From an uncultured Lachnospiraceae bacterium (lineage in GTDB: Bacteria; Bacillota; Clostridia; Lachnospirales; Lachnospiraceae): a stretch of DNA of 64,000 bases. The position numbers and the translations under genes are program-made. Shown here piece after piece: positions 43,823 to 52,575 of this stretch. The stretch lies in assembly GCA_910585635.1 (NCBI GenBank), contig CAJUFE010000002.1, positions 62,001 to 126,000 on the forward strand, written 5' to 3'. Under the pieces are notes generated by a model. It saw only the letters and a program-made list of their open reading frames with translations, made no database searches and had not been told where the DNA came from. Every line of letters starts with the position of its first letter. Position 1 is the stretch's first letter.

Positions 43823-43851
43823 TTGCGCGCGCTTTTTTTTACCGTTATAAT
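43823..43851 (+). promoter_or_regulatory. Promoter of the RpiR regulator
   Basis: TTGCGC (43823-43828), 17-base spacer, TATAAT (43846-43851), in the gap shared with the divergent glycosidase gene. A C+G palindrome GCGCGCGC (about 43825-43832) overlaps the -35 and may be an operator. Confidence 0.6.
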
Positions 43852-43969
43852 AACTATCATCACTATAAACCATCTGTATCCTTTTGTGAATAGTTTTGGA
43901 ACGTTCTGGAAGGATGTGCAGGGGTTGGAATATTTCCACAATGTGAAACAAATTTCAGGAGAAACTGCT

Positions 43970-44731
43970 ATGGATTTTTACAACAGGATCGCAAAAAATA
44001 CCCATCAGCTGAGTAAAAGTGACAATGAGATCTTATCGTACTGTATCCGGAACAACCAGAAGCTTGCCCGGATGAAGGTGCGGGAGGTGGCGGAGGCGCT
44101 GTACACCTCGCCGGCCTCGGTGATCCGTTTCTGCAAGAAGCTGGGGTTCAGCGGCTTCGCGGAGTTCAAGGCCAGCCTGAAGGTGGAGCTCTCCCAGGAC
44201 CGCAAGGGCGAAGGCTGGGAGGATGGCCATTCCACAGATTTCATCAAAGATGTCCATAAGACCCTCCAGCTGATCTCGGAGGAGACCATCGATCAGCTTT
44301 TAGAAAGGATCCACCGAAGCCGCCGTGTGGATTTCTATGCGGCCGGCAGCAGCCGGACCGTGGCGGCGGAATTTGTCAAGCGCCTGCAGATCATCGGAAA
44401 ACCGGCCTTCTGGTATGACGACAGCTCTCTGATGAACATCAGCGCCAAGCAGTCCACAAAGGAGGACCTGGTGATCGCCATATCCGTATCCGGCGAGACC
44501 AGCCTGGTGATCGCCGCCGCCAATATGGCCAAGAGCCGCGGCGCCTTCATCCTGTCGATCACGGACCTTGGGAGCAACACCTTGAGCGATATGGCCGATG
44601 AAACGATCTATGTCCACTCCACCTACTTTACGAAAGCCGACATCAAGATCCGCTCACGGGTCCAGATGCTCTTAGTCTGTGAATACATGTTCTTCCGCTA
44701 CCTGCAGGCCTATGGATGCTATGAGCAGTGA
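43970..44731 (+). CDS. RpiR/MurR-family transcription regulator
   Basis: 253 residues. N-terminal helix-turn-helix (KVREVAEALYTSPASVIRFCKKLGFSGFAEF, given here in part) and a C-terminal SIS sugar-phosphate domain (VDFYAAGSSRTVAAEF, VIAISVSGETSLVI). It senses a phosphosugar and probably controls the divergent alpha-glucoside PTS operon. Start at 43970 has AGGAG upstream; the frame opens earlier at 43820 with no ribosome site. Confidence 0.92.
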   Translation: MDFYNRIAKNTHQLSKSDNEILSYCIRNNQKLARMKVREVAEALYTSPASVIRFCKKLGFSGFAEFKASLKVELSQDRKGEGWEDGHSTDFIKDVHKTLQLISEETIDQLLERIHRSRRVDFYAAGSSRTVAAEFVKRLQIIGKPAFWYDDSSLMNISAKQSTKEDLVIAISVSGETSLVIAAANMAKSRGAFILSITDLGSNTLSDMADETIYVHSTYFTKADIKIRSRVQMLLVCEYMFFRYLQAYGCYEQ

Positions 44732-44823
44732 GCCTGCGGGCCGTAAGGGAGCCTGTCCGCGGCTGCCTCCGCGGCTGCCTCTGCGGCAGCAGACATCGTA
44801 TATGCCGAAAGGTCCATCCACAG

Positions 44824-44852
44824 CAGTCAGTCCATGGGACTGGCTGTTTTTT
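44824..44852 (+). terminator. Rho-independent terminator after the RpiR gene
   Basis: CAGTCAGTC / GACTGGCTG stem (one G-T pair), short loop, six T residues. Confidence 0.85.
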
Positions 44853-44880
44853 GTCCGATCTTATCTGATCTTATCTGATC

Positions 44881-44909
44881 TTGACATAAAAAGCACCGAT
44901 CTTTACATT
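44881..44909 (+). promoter_or_regulatory. Promoter of the second hydroxylase operon
   Basis: A perfect TTGACA at 44881-44886, 17-base spacer and TACATT at 44904-44909, about 195 bases before the start codon, leaving room for a structured leader. A short TTATCTGATC direct repeat precedes it (44860-44880). Confidence 0.65.
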
Positions 44910-45102
44910 TTTATGGCGATCTTCCACGATCCTGCTATCCTATCCTTATCGATAGCGGCCGCTATAAGATCAAAACCCCCGCGGCATTGCCCGATAAAGC
45001 GGGGCAGGCCCCGCCAGATGCTCGTGCCTGCACGGCACTTTGCCGAAGGCGTGCAGAGCAGGCTCATTGCCCGCGGAGATCAAAAGATAACGGAGGGATG
45101 TC
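44910..45102 (+). promoter_or_regulatory. Structured 5' leader, riboswitch candidate
   Basis: The leader holds several stems: CCCCGC / GCGGGG around 44979-45005, TGCACG / CGTGCA with an inner GGCA / TGCC around 45026-45058, alternative GCCTGC / GCAGGC pairing, and CCGCGG copies at both ends of the structured part. It lies between a strong promoter and a Moco enzyme gene. I cannot match it to a known class; a Moco or purine sensor would fit the context. A GGAGGG ribosome site follows. Confidence 0.4.
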
Positions 45103-47880
45103 ATGAGTTACACGTTTCGAGTCAATGGACAGACGGTCACGGCAGAAGACGGCGAGAAAAGCCTGCTCCGCTTCTTGCGTGAGGATCTGAAGCTTTTCGG
45201 CGCCAAAGATGGGTGCAGCAAGGGACAGTGCGGCACCTGTACCGTGATCGTGGATAAAAAGGCGGTCCGCTCCTGCACGCGGAAGGTCCGTATGCTGGAG
45301 GGCGCCGAGGTGGAGACGATCGAAGGGATCTGGGACGGCAGGACGCTGCATCCGATCCAGACCGCTTTCTTAAGGACACACGCCTATCAATGCGGCTTCT
45401 GTACTCCCGGGGTCATCATGGCGGTGAAAGCCTTACTGGATGCCAACCCTCATCCCACAGATGAGGAGATCAAAAAGGCCCTGCAGTATAACCTGTGCCG
45501 GTGTACCGGTTACAAACAGATCCTGGAGGCCGTCCATGTGGCGGTCCAGATCATGGACGGAGAGCTCCCCAACCGGGTGGAGAACGGCTTAGGCTGGGTA
45601 GGTGAGAGCCCCGCCACCAAGCATGGGATCGAGCGGGTCACCGGCTCCCTGCTCTTTGCCGACGATATGAAGCCGGAGGGCGAGCTGGAAGGCCGGTTAC
45701 TCTTCGCGGCCTACCCCCATGCTAAGATCCTGTGGATCGATGTATCTGAGGCAGAGGCCATGCCCGGGGTGGTAAAGGTCTTGACCCACAAGGATATCCC
45801 CGGCCATAAATATTTCTCTGAAGCCGAATATCCCCAGCAGATCCTGGCGATCGACAAAGTCCGCTATATCGGCGACCCGGTGGCCGTGGTATTTGCCGAG
45901 ACAGGCGACTTAGCCTACAAGGCCATGGAGCGCATCCATGTGGAGTATGAGCCTCTCCCGGTCCTCTCCACCATCGAAGCCGCCATCGCGCCGGATGCGG
46001 TCCGGGTCCACGAGGGATGGCCCAACCTTTACTCTACCCAGAAGATCCACAAGGGGAACTATGAGAAGGGCTTCGCGGAATGTGACTATATCGTAGAAAG
46101 TGATTTTGAGACAAAAGCGATCGACCACGCCGTGATGGAGCTGTGCGCCTCCCATGCCGAGATCGGAAAGGACGGCCGGGTGACCCTGTACGGCACCTGC
46201 CAGAGCTACCCGAAGGTACCCGCGGAGGTGGCCGCCGCGCTGGCGATCGACCAGAAGGAGCTCCATTACATCAACCGTCCCATCGGAGGCGGCTTCGGGG
46301 GACGGGAGGACTGCACCACCCATATCTACGCGGCCCTGGGCGCCCAGATCTTAAAGCGCCCGGTGCGGGTGGTCTATACCCGGGAGGAGATGCTGGCGAA
46401 CCAGCCGAAAAAGCACCCCTTCAAGTTCCATTATAAGGTGGGTGCCACCAAGGACGGCACCTTAAAGGCATTGACCTGCAAGGCCTACTGCGACACCGGC
46501 GCATACAACTGCACCGGCGACCTGGTGGCCCGGTTCGCGGCGGTCATGGGCTCCGGCCCCTACAATATCCCCAACGTGGATATCGAGATCTCCGCCGTGT
46601 TCACCAACAATGTGCTGGGCGGCGCCTTCCGTGGCTACGGCTCCACCCAGACCACGGCAGCCCTGGCTCCTCTCTTAGACGAGCTGGCCGAAAAATGCGG
46701 CATGAGCGGCCACGACTTCCTGGTAAAGAATTGTCTCCATGTAGGGGAGAAGACCACCGCCGGACAGATCATCGAGTACAGCTGCGGCTTCGAGGAAGCC
46801 TTGAACGCGGTCTACAAGGCCTTCGAGGCCGACGGCGGCAAACCTGCCCCCTCCGGCCCCAACAAAAAGGTAGGCGTGGGCTACTCCGGATGCTATAAGA
46901 ACGCCGGCTACGGCACCGGGATCCCGGACGGGATCGGCGCGGGGATCCGGCTGACAAAGGAAGGGCGCTTTGAGGTGCTCCCAGGCAGCAACGAGTGCGG
47001 ACAGGGCAGTGACACCGTCATCTGCCAGATCGCGGCCCAGGCCCTGAAGATCCCCTATGACGCGATCGACGTGGCCCTCCACGACAGTGACACGGTCCCC
47101 TACACCACCGGCAGCAGCAATGCCTCCCGCACCACCTACAATGCAGGCAACGCCATCTTAGGCGCGATCGGGAAGTTCCGCAAGACCATGGCCGCCTTCA
47201 CCGCCGAGCATTTTGACGGGGACGCCACCTTCCTGGAGATCGGAGAGGAGGGCATGTACGATGTCCGGGCGGACCGGGACTATCTGATCTCCTATCAGCA
47301 GATCGCGAAGAAAGCGGCTGACATGGGCGTAGAGCTGCGGGATGACTACTATTTCCTGGATATCCCGGCCAATGTCCCCCTAGCCAGCGCGGACAATGAC
47401 GCCAACGGGCGTGATAACCGGATCTTCACCACCTATCTCTTCAATGCCCAGATCGCCGTGGTGGAGGTGGATACCACCACCGGCGCTGTCCAGGTGTTAA
47501 AGATGTACGCCGCCAGCGACTGCGGCCACGCGGTGAACCCGGCTCTGGTGGACGGCCAGATCTACGGCGGCATCATGCAGGGCTTAGGCTACGCCCTGTC
47601 CGAGAAGGTGGATATGGAGGACAGCTATATCAAGACCAAGGGCCTGCGGGGCTTAGGGGTCCCCACGATCAAGGAGATGCCCGAGATGACCTCCATCCCG
47701 ATCGAGGAAGGCCATCCCTACGGCCCCTACGGAGCCAAAGGCTTTGCCGAGGGCGCTAATAACGGCGCGGCCCCGGCCATCGAAAACGCGGTCTATAATG
47801 CCGTGGGTGTACGGGTGAAGACACTGCCGATCGAAAAGGCGGCTCTCTTAGCCGCGATCCAGGCAAAGGAGGCAGGATGA
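45103..47880 (+). CDS. Fused 2Fe-2S/Moco molybdenum hydroxylase (xanthine dehydrogenase family)
   Basis: 925 residues in one chain: residues 1-160 are the iron-sulfur part (DGCSKGQCGTCTV with a later SCTRK; QCGFCTPG and NLCRCTG), joined to the Moco catalytic part (GGGFGGREDCTTH, FRGYGSTQTTA, ECGQGSDTVICQ). The active-site region is YGAKGFAEGANNGAAPA. No flavin subunit is encoded next to it, so it must use another partner. Compared with the enzyme at 31611-34399 it has a different substrate-loop signature. It ends at a stop overlapping the next start, behind promoter and leader at 44881-45102. Confidence 0.92.
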   Translation: MSYTFRVNGQTVTAEDGEKSLLRFLREDLKLFGAKDGCSKGQCGTCTVIVDKKAVRSCTRKVRMLEGAEVETIEGIWDGRTLHPIQTAFLRTHAYQCGFCTPGVIMAVKALLDANPHPTDEEIKKALQYNLCRCTGYKQILEAVHVAVQIMDGELPNRVENGLGWVGESPATKHGIERVTGSLLFADDMKPEGELEGRLLFAAYPHAKILWIDVSEAEAMPGVVKVLTHKDIPGHKYFSEAEYPQQILAIDKVRYIGDPVAVVFAETGDLAYKAMERIHVEYEPLPVLSTIEAAIAPDAVRVHEGWPNLYSTQKIHKGNYEKGFAECDYIVESDFETKAIDHAVMELCASHAEIGKDGRVTLYGTCQSYPKVPAEVAAALAIDQKELHYINRPIGGGFGGREDCTTHIYAALGAQILKRPVRVVYTREEMLANQPKKHPFKFHYKVGATKDGTLKALTCKAYCDTGAYNCTGDLVARFAAVMGSGPYNIPNVDIEISAVFTNNVLGGAFRGYGSTQTTAALAPLLDELAEKCGMSGHDFLVKNCLHVGEKTTAGQIIEYSCGFEEALNAVYKAFEADGGKPAPSGPNKKVGVGYSGCYKNAGYGTGIPDGIGAGIRLTKEGRFEVLPGSNECGQGSDTVICQIAAQALKIPYDAIDVALHDSDTVPYTTGSSNASRTTYNAGNAILGAIGKFRKTMAAFTAEHFDGDATFLEIGEEGMYDVRADRDYLISYQQIAKKAADMGVELRDDYYFLDIPANVPLASADNDANGRDNRIFTTYLFNAQIAVVEVDTTTGAVQVLKMYAASDCGHAVNPALVDGQIYGGIMQGLGYALSEKVDMEDSYIKTKGLRGLGVPTIKEMPEMTSIPIEEGHPYGPYGAKGFAEGANNGAAPAIENAVYNAVGVRVKTLPIEKAALLAAIQAKEAG

Positions 47881-48551
47881 TGGGAGAGATCCGGGAAAAG
47901 CCACAAGAGAAGAAGATAGAAACAATGGCGGACGAGATGGCCGACGCCAAAAAAGAGATCACCGTAAAAGGGATCTATAATGCGGATGTAGGCCCTGGCA
48001 TGAGCGTTGCTTATGCGCTGCTGTGCCTGCCCTTCTGGGTCAATGCCATGGGATGGGGCAATACCGCAGGCTTTGCCTTATCAATGGGGATGATCCAGAT
48101 CGGATATTTCATCATGTATATGGTCTGCGGCATGTATTTCTTAAAGCTGGGGAACCAGGTATCCGGCGGCATCTATGTGGTGTTCGCGGCGGCCTTCGGG
48201 CTTTTCGGCGGGATCGGCAACATCAGCTCCGCCGTCTGTCCGGTGCTGGGTATCCAGTACGATCCCATGCTGGTATCCGTGTGCTTCACCGCGGCGGGCC
48301 TGTACCTTTTAGCGATCCTCCCCTGTGTCAGCTACGCCAGCAAGCTGGACTTCCTGAACCTGCTGGGCGCGGGCGCAGGCGTGACCGCCTTCGGGCTGGC
48401 GGGCTTCGGGATCTTGCCCGCCGTGTTCAGTAAGGTCGGCGGGTGGGGGATCCTGGTCAGCGGCCTGACCTCCTATTACCTGGGGATTGCCGGCCATCTG
48501 AAGAACGCGGGGATCGAACTTTCCGGCGGTGAACCATTTTTCAAGAAATGA
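47880..48551 (+). CDS. Six-helix membrane protein, AceTr (GPR1/FUN34/YaaH)-like
   Basis: 223 residues, six membrane helices. The order of small-residue-rich helices (ALSMGMIQIGYFIMYMVCG, then NQVSGGIYVVFAAAFGLFGG, and the C-terminal GLTSYYLGIAGHLKNA) resembles the acetate/succinate transporter family, but the family signature near the first helix is not clear, so the call is tentative. It starts at the hydroxylase stop (ATGATG), AAGGAGG upstream, and so probably carries that enzyme's substrate or product. Confidence 0.6.
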   Translation: MGEIREKPQEKKIETMADEMADAKKEITVKGIYNADVGPGMSVAYALLCLPFWVNAMGWGNTAGFALSMGMIQIGYFIMYMVCGMYFLKLGNQVSGGIYVVFAAAFGLFGGIGNISSAVCPVLGIQYDPMLVSVCFTAAGLYLLAILPCVSYASKLDFLNLLGAGAGVTAFGLAGFGILPAVFSKVGGWGILVSGLTSYYLGIAGHLKNAGIELSGGEPFFKK

Positions 48552-48757
48552 TATAGCCGGTTTTATACGAGTTTTATGCGGGTCTTAGATGGGTTTTATA
48601 TGGAACCTTATAAGGGTCTTATGCAGGTTTCAGATAGGTTTTAAGCGGACCCTGCACCAAAGGAAGGACTATCACAAAACCGACAGGACTTAATGGAGTG
48701 GGCTGGGACAGAGTATCTCTCACATAAAGACGGTTCTGTGAAAGGGGCTGGAGACGA
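48552..48757. other. Intergenic: degenerate short repeats and a bidirectional hairpin
   Basis: 48554-48645 is a run of about eight diverged 11-12 base units related to GGTTTTATACGA, which on the plus strand reads as a T-rich trailer. Near 48738-48785, GGGCTGGAG and CTCCAGCCC form an inverted repeat whose right arm enters the last codons of the LytTR gene; it may terminate both converging transcripts. Confidence 0.55.
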
Positions 48758-49492
48758 TCATCGGTCGCTCTCCAGCCCTTTCCCGTATCTCCCCAGATAG
48801 CGCATGAACGCTTCTTTAAATTCTTTATTCTTGCTCCGGCTCACCGGGATCCGCTCCCCATTGGACAGCCGCACATCCCTTCCTGTGATCTCAAAGCAAT
48901 GGTCCATATTGACCAGATAGCTCTGATGGCATCGAAAGAAGGTCCGCAATCGAAGATCTTCCTCAAGGGTGCTCAGTTTTCCATAGAAGACGAACTCGGT
49001 CCGGTCCGCCCGCAGCCGTACGGTCCTGCCCGTACTCTCAAAATACAGGATATCCCGTACCGAGACCGCGAACACGGAACTGTTCATGGATACGGTGTAC
49101 CGATCCTTCAAGATCTCATCCGCTTTCTGCACCGCCTTCTGGATATAAGAGGCAAAATCCGCTTTTTTCAATGGCTTTGACAGGAAGATCAGCGGTTCCG
49201 CGGTAAAACAGGAAAATACATTTTTGCTGTGTACGGAGATGAACAAGATCACCACGTTCCGGTCGATCTGCCGCAGCCGCTTCGCGATCTCGATCCCATC
49301 GGTCCTGCCCAATTCCACATCAAATATGGCGATATCGTACAGCCCCTGCTCCATATGGAACAAGACCTGTTCGCCGGCCATAAATTCCGACAGCTGGTAG
49401 GCCTGCCCCATCTCATCAAAGATCGCATCCAACTGGCCCTTTATCCAGATACGGTCCTGTTCGCTATCCTCACATAATAATATCCGATACAC
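48758..49492 (-). CDS. LytTR-family response regulator
   Basis: 244 residues. Receiver with LLCEDSEQDR, phospho-acceptor Asp in IAIFDVELGRTDGIE and Lys in IFLSKPLKK; LytTR domain with RDILYFESTGRTVRL, FFRCHQSYLVNMDHC and IPVSRSKNKEFKEAF. Start is probably GTG 49492 with GGTGGGGG upstream. It is divergent from, not cotranscribed with, a GHKL kinase gene at 49906, its likely partner. Confidence 0.9.
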   Translation of the reverse strand: MYRILLCEDSEQDRIWIKGQLDAIFDEMGQAYQLSEFMAGEQVLFHMEQGLYDIAIFDVELGRTDGIEIAKRLRQIDRNVVILFISVHSKNVFSCFTAEPLIFLSKPLKKADFASYIQKAVQKADEILKDRYTVSMNSSVFAVSVRDILYFESTGRTVRLRADRTEFVFYGKLSTLEEDLRLRTFFRCHQSYLVNMDHCFEITGRDVRLSNGERIPVSRSKNKEFKEAFMRYLGRYGKGLESDR

Positions 49493-49905
49493 AAAGACCC
49501 CCACCTTTTCGATGAACGTGATAGCATCCCTATCTTAATTTTACACATCCTTTCGCAAAAGATCCTGCGGATGTAAAAATCGGTCGTTATTTTGTAAAAG
49601 ACAGCTTGTTGCAGCCATGTCGGCCTATCGCGGATCTATCGCCGAGACATGCTGCAGGCGGTCCGGTCCCTTTTCATGGGTTGACCAGAGAGCCTGTTCC
49701 TTTTCACACCCACGCCAGGGAGTCTTGCTGCATAGAGATGTGGCAACGGGTCCGCTCCGTGAGCCCTGGTGTTGTGGCTGAACGATTGAAAGTTCTTCGG
49801 ACATGGTCTATAATGATAGCGAAGATCCACTAAAAAGGCTCCGTTTTTGCAAAGTCCTGCAATACGATCCGCAGGCCCACTCCTCCAGAGAAAGAAGGTA
49901 TCCCC
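49493..49905. other. Divergent intergenic with promoter and dispersed repeat copy 2
   Basis: No gene. 49731-49770 is the second copy of the repeat at 1802-1841. A strong promoter for the kinase gene follows: TTGAAA (49786-49791), 17-base spacer, TATAAT (49809-49814). The stretch nearer the regulator gene is AT-rich and must hold its promoter, which I could not place with confidence. Confidence 0.6.
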
Positions 49906-51201
49906 ATGCTCCTGGCGTTCTCATCTGCACTGCTGCTGGCGGCAGCGTCCTGTTTCCAGATCCCGCTGTACATCCCATTCCGAAGATGGGGGGCCAGTGT
50001 CTGCTTTGTCTATCTGTCTGTAGGTTTTATGGCTGTAGCGGCTTTTTCCCCCGGCGCCAGCGCAGGTGCAGCGGCTCCGCCGTTCCTTTTATCTGTCTGT
50101 ATGGGGCTGTTCTGTGCCGGAGGCTGTATCCTGGGGCTGCGTTTATGTGAGACCCACTTTTTTTGTGGTGTGTATAATATCGCGATCCAGCTGGCGGTCA
50201 ACCTGTTCGCTCTTTACTGGGGACGGGCGCTCTATGTGGCGGACTGCTATCCACTGTTTAGCTGCACCCTTGGCGCCCTCCTTCCCCTTGGGATCATCGA
50301 AGGGGTCTGGTGCCTGTGCATGTATTTCCTGCGCCGGTCGGCCTGGGTCATCATGCCCCAGCCGGACCGCTATTATAAATGGCCCATGGCCTTTACTCTG
50401 GGGGACCTGCTCTTTATCATGATCTGCTGGATCTTTCCCCGGCAGGACCCTCTCCTGGTCAGCATCTGCTTTCTCTCTGTCCTGGTCTTGACCCTGTACA
50501 GCATCTATCTGCCGCAGCTGATCATCCGGGAGCAGCAGCAGACCCAGATGATCCGTGTCCAACAGAAGGCCCAGCAGGACTATATCCTGACATACCTGCG
50601 CTATGAGCATGAGCTGCGCACCATGCACCATGACATCCGGCATCTCCTCACCACGATCGAGGCCCTGCTGGAAAAAAACGAACAGGCCCAGGCGCAAAAG
50701 CTGACCAACTCCTTTCGCCGATCCTTCTCCCAGAGAGCGCCCATGCAGTTTTGCGACAACCTTTTGATCAATGCGATCCTGCATAACCACCAGGAGCATC
50801 TGCAGACATTAGGCGTCCCCTTTAAGGTCCAGATCCGACTGCCCGATCCGGTCCAGATCGAAGACCTGGATCTGACCATCATCCTGCAGAACATCTTGAG
50901 CAATGCCCTGGAGTATTGCCAGAGCATCAAGAAGCAGGAGCGTGACGGGCTCAGCGTCTGCTTTACCCTTTATACCGCCCAGCAGCATCTGTGCATCCAA
51001 TGCACCAACCCTCTGCGCACCCCGCTCCAGGTCCAGGATACCCGGATCCTCTCCTCCAGATCCGCCGAGCCGGGCGGGCACGGGATCGGGCTGGAGAGCG
51101 TACGGAGCACTGTAAAAAAATACCGGGGGACTGTAGACATCTCCACCGACGGCGGGCAGTTCCGGATCATGGTGGCCCTGGCCAACAAAAACCTCACGTA
51201 A
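49906..51201 (+). CDS. GHKL sensor histidine kinase
   Basis: 431 residues. Six or more membrane helices (for example LLLAAASCFQIPLYIPF and LLFIMICWIFP), a linker IIREQQQTQMIRVQQKAQ, phospho-acceptor His in TMHHDIRHLLTTIEALL, N-box QNILSNALEYCQ and G-box GGHGIGLESVRSTVKKY. The pair with 48758-49492 is the second LytTR/GHKL system in the window. AGAAAGG precedes the ATG. Ends at the first copy of a 40-base direct repeat. Confidence 0.9.
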   Translation: MLLAFSSALLLAAASCFQIPLYIPFRRWGASVCFVYLSVGFMAVAAFSPGASAGAAAPPFLLSVCMGLFCAGGCILGLRLCETHFFCGVYNIAIQLAVNLFALYWGRALYVADCYPLFSCTLGALLPLGIIEGVWCLCMYFLRRSAWVIMPQPDRYYKWPMAFTLGDLLFIMICWIFPRQDPLLVSICFLSVLVLTLYSIYLPQLIIREQQQTQMIRVQQKAQQDYILTYLRYEHELRTMHHDIRHLLTTIEALLEKNEQAQAQKLTNSFRRSFSQRAPMQFCDNLLINAILHNHQEHLQTLGVPFKVQIRLPDPVQIEDLDLTIILQNILSNALEYCQSIKKQERDGLSVCFTLYTAQQHLCIQCTNPLRTPLQVQDTRILSSRSAEPGGHGIGLESVRSTVKKYRGTVDISTDGGQFRIMVALANKNLT

Positions 51202-51240
51202 ACTTAGGCCGCCTATCCGGCGGCAGGGCTTTCATTGTAA
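51201..51240 (+). repeat. 40-base perfect direct repeat, copy 1
   Basis: Identical over 40 bases to 51311-51350. Contains a GCCGCC / GGCGGC hairpin with loop TATCC, then GGGCTTTCATTGT. It begins at the last base of the kinase stop codon and may act as that gene's terminator. Confidence 0.85.
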
Positions 51241-51270
51241 GCCTTCATGCGCCCGGCAGCGGATACCATC

Positions 51271-51296
51271 ACCACACAGAAAGATCTGGCGGGCGC
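51271..51296 (+). repeat. Dispersed repeat family B (CTGGCGGGCGC core)
   Basis: Between the two 40-base repeats. It matches, with one or two changes, the complement of the stretch around 56997-57025 and the two copies near 55257-55380 (consensus CCACACMTRAGAYCTGGCGG followed by GCGC). Confidence 0.55.
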
Positions 51297-51310
51297 TCTG
51301 GGCATACCTG

Positions 51311-51350
51311 AACTTAGGCCGCCTATCCGGCGGCAGGGCTTTCATTGTAA
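51311..51350 (+). repeat. 40-base perfect direct repeat, copy 2
   Basis: Second copy, 110 bases after the first. Its right end supplies the stop codon and last codons of the double-Nudix gene on the minus strand, so the duplication may have altered that C-terminus. Confidence 0.85.
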
Positions 51351-52547
51351 ATATGCCTGCAGCATCTCCAGCTCGTCTCTGTAGATACAGGTGGGGCTCG
51401 TCCTCTCCTCCACCATCCGCACACATTCCTGAAGATCCATCCAGCTGACCGTCTCCACCTCCTCCGCCTGCAGGCACAGCGCCTTCTCGTCTACCGGCTC
51501 CCGGTACACATATACCGCGCTGATCTCCGCGTCCCGGAAGGGACGGCCATAGAACACATCCTCGTGATACCCATACCGGGAACCCACAAAATGGAGCTGC
51601 CCACTTTCCGCCTGGATCCCCAGCTCCTCTTTAAGCTCCCGCACAGCGGAGTCTAGGAGCTGATCCCCTGCCGCTACATGCCCCGCCGCCGAGATATCGA
51701 AGCATCCCGGATAGGATTCCTTCCTGCTGCTCCGCTTCTGCAGCAGCACATCATAGCAAAGGCCGCTGCTTCCCCATCCATTTTGTCCGTCCTGTCTGTC
51801 TTGTCCGTCCTGCTCAGCCTGTCCATCCCGTCTGTCTTGTCCACCCTGCTCAGCCTGCACGTCCTGTCTGTCTCGTCCGTCCCGCTCAGCCTGCACGTCC
51901 TGTCCATCCCGTCTTCCTTGTCTGTCCTGCTCAGCCTGCACACCCTGCCCACTGGGCTTTCTCTCCCGGACCACCCAGATATGCACGGTGCCGTGGATGC
52001 TCCCGTCCCGATGGGCCACGCCCCGCTCACGCACGATACCGGTCTTATGCCCGTCCCGGTCCAGGATATCTAAGAGTTCCATAGGCTGCCCGTCCAAGAC
52101 AGCTCCTGTCAGTTTATCTCCGCCGTCATACATCAGCTTCAGGGAGAAATGCTCCTTCTGCTCCTTGAGCAGACGGAAGAAGATCTTATCCCCCTCCCAG
52201 ATGTTCAGCTTTAGCACCTCTTCCTGGTCCACCCACTCCAGTTCCCCCTCGTCGCAGGGGATCGGCTCTCCCGTGAAGGCGTCCGCCGTGAACAGGAACA
52301 TGTATTCCGTCACCCCGCCGCCGGAGATAAAGGTCACGATACCCCGGTGCTGATAGGAGGTCAGCGTATAGCCCGTCTCCTCCTTCACCTCCCGGAGCAC
52401 ACACTCCTCCGGACTCTCGTCCGCCTCAAAATGACCACCTACCCCGATCCATTTGTCCTTGTTCACATCATTTTTCTTCACGGTGCGGTGGAGCATCAGA
52501 TAGCAGCCGTCTTTTTCGATATAGCATAATGTACTCAAACTCGTCAT
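51342..52547 (-). CDS. Double Nudix-domain hydrolase
   Basis: 401 residues. Domain 1 (residues 1-150) has the full Nudix box from GGHFEADESPEECV to REVKEETGY and looks MutT-like (nucleotide clean-up). Domain 2 (from about 155) starts LLDILDRDGHKTG and has GHVAAGDQLLDSAVRELKEE; the first box Glu is Asp. This second domain resembles IPP-isomerase-like Nudix proteins. Between its early strands lies a Gln/Asp/Arg-rich insertion of about 60 residues (units like QDGQDRQDVQAE), encoded by a minisatellite at about 51778-51958. The C-terminus falls inside a 40-base duplicated element. Substrates are not predictable. Confidence 0.87.
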   Translation of the reverse strand: MTSLSTLCYIEKDGCYLMLHRTVKKNDVNKDKWIGVGGHFEADESPEECVLREVKEETGYTLTSYQHRGIVTFISGGGVTEYMFLFTADAFTGEPIPCDEGELEWVDQEEVLKLNIWEGDKIFFRLLKEQKEHFSLKLMYDGGDKLTGAVLDGQPMELLDILDRDGHKTGIVRERGVAHRDGSIHGTVHIWVVRERKPSGQGVQAEQDRQGRRDGQDVQAERDGRDRQDVQAEQGGQDRRDGQAEQDGQDRQDGQNGWGSSGLCYDVLLQKRSSRKESYPGCFDISAAGHVAAGDQLLDSAVRELKEELGIQAESGQLHFVGSRYGYHEDVFYGRPFRDAEISAVYVYREPVDEKALCLQAEEVETVSWMDLQECVRMVEERTSPTCIYRDELEMLQAYLQ

Positions 52548-52575
52548 GGTATCACGATCCTTCTCTGCAGCCCTT

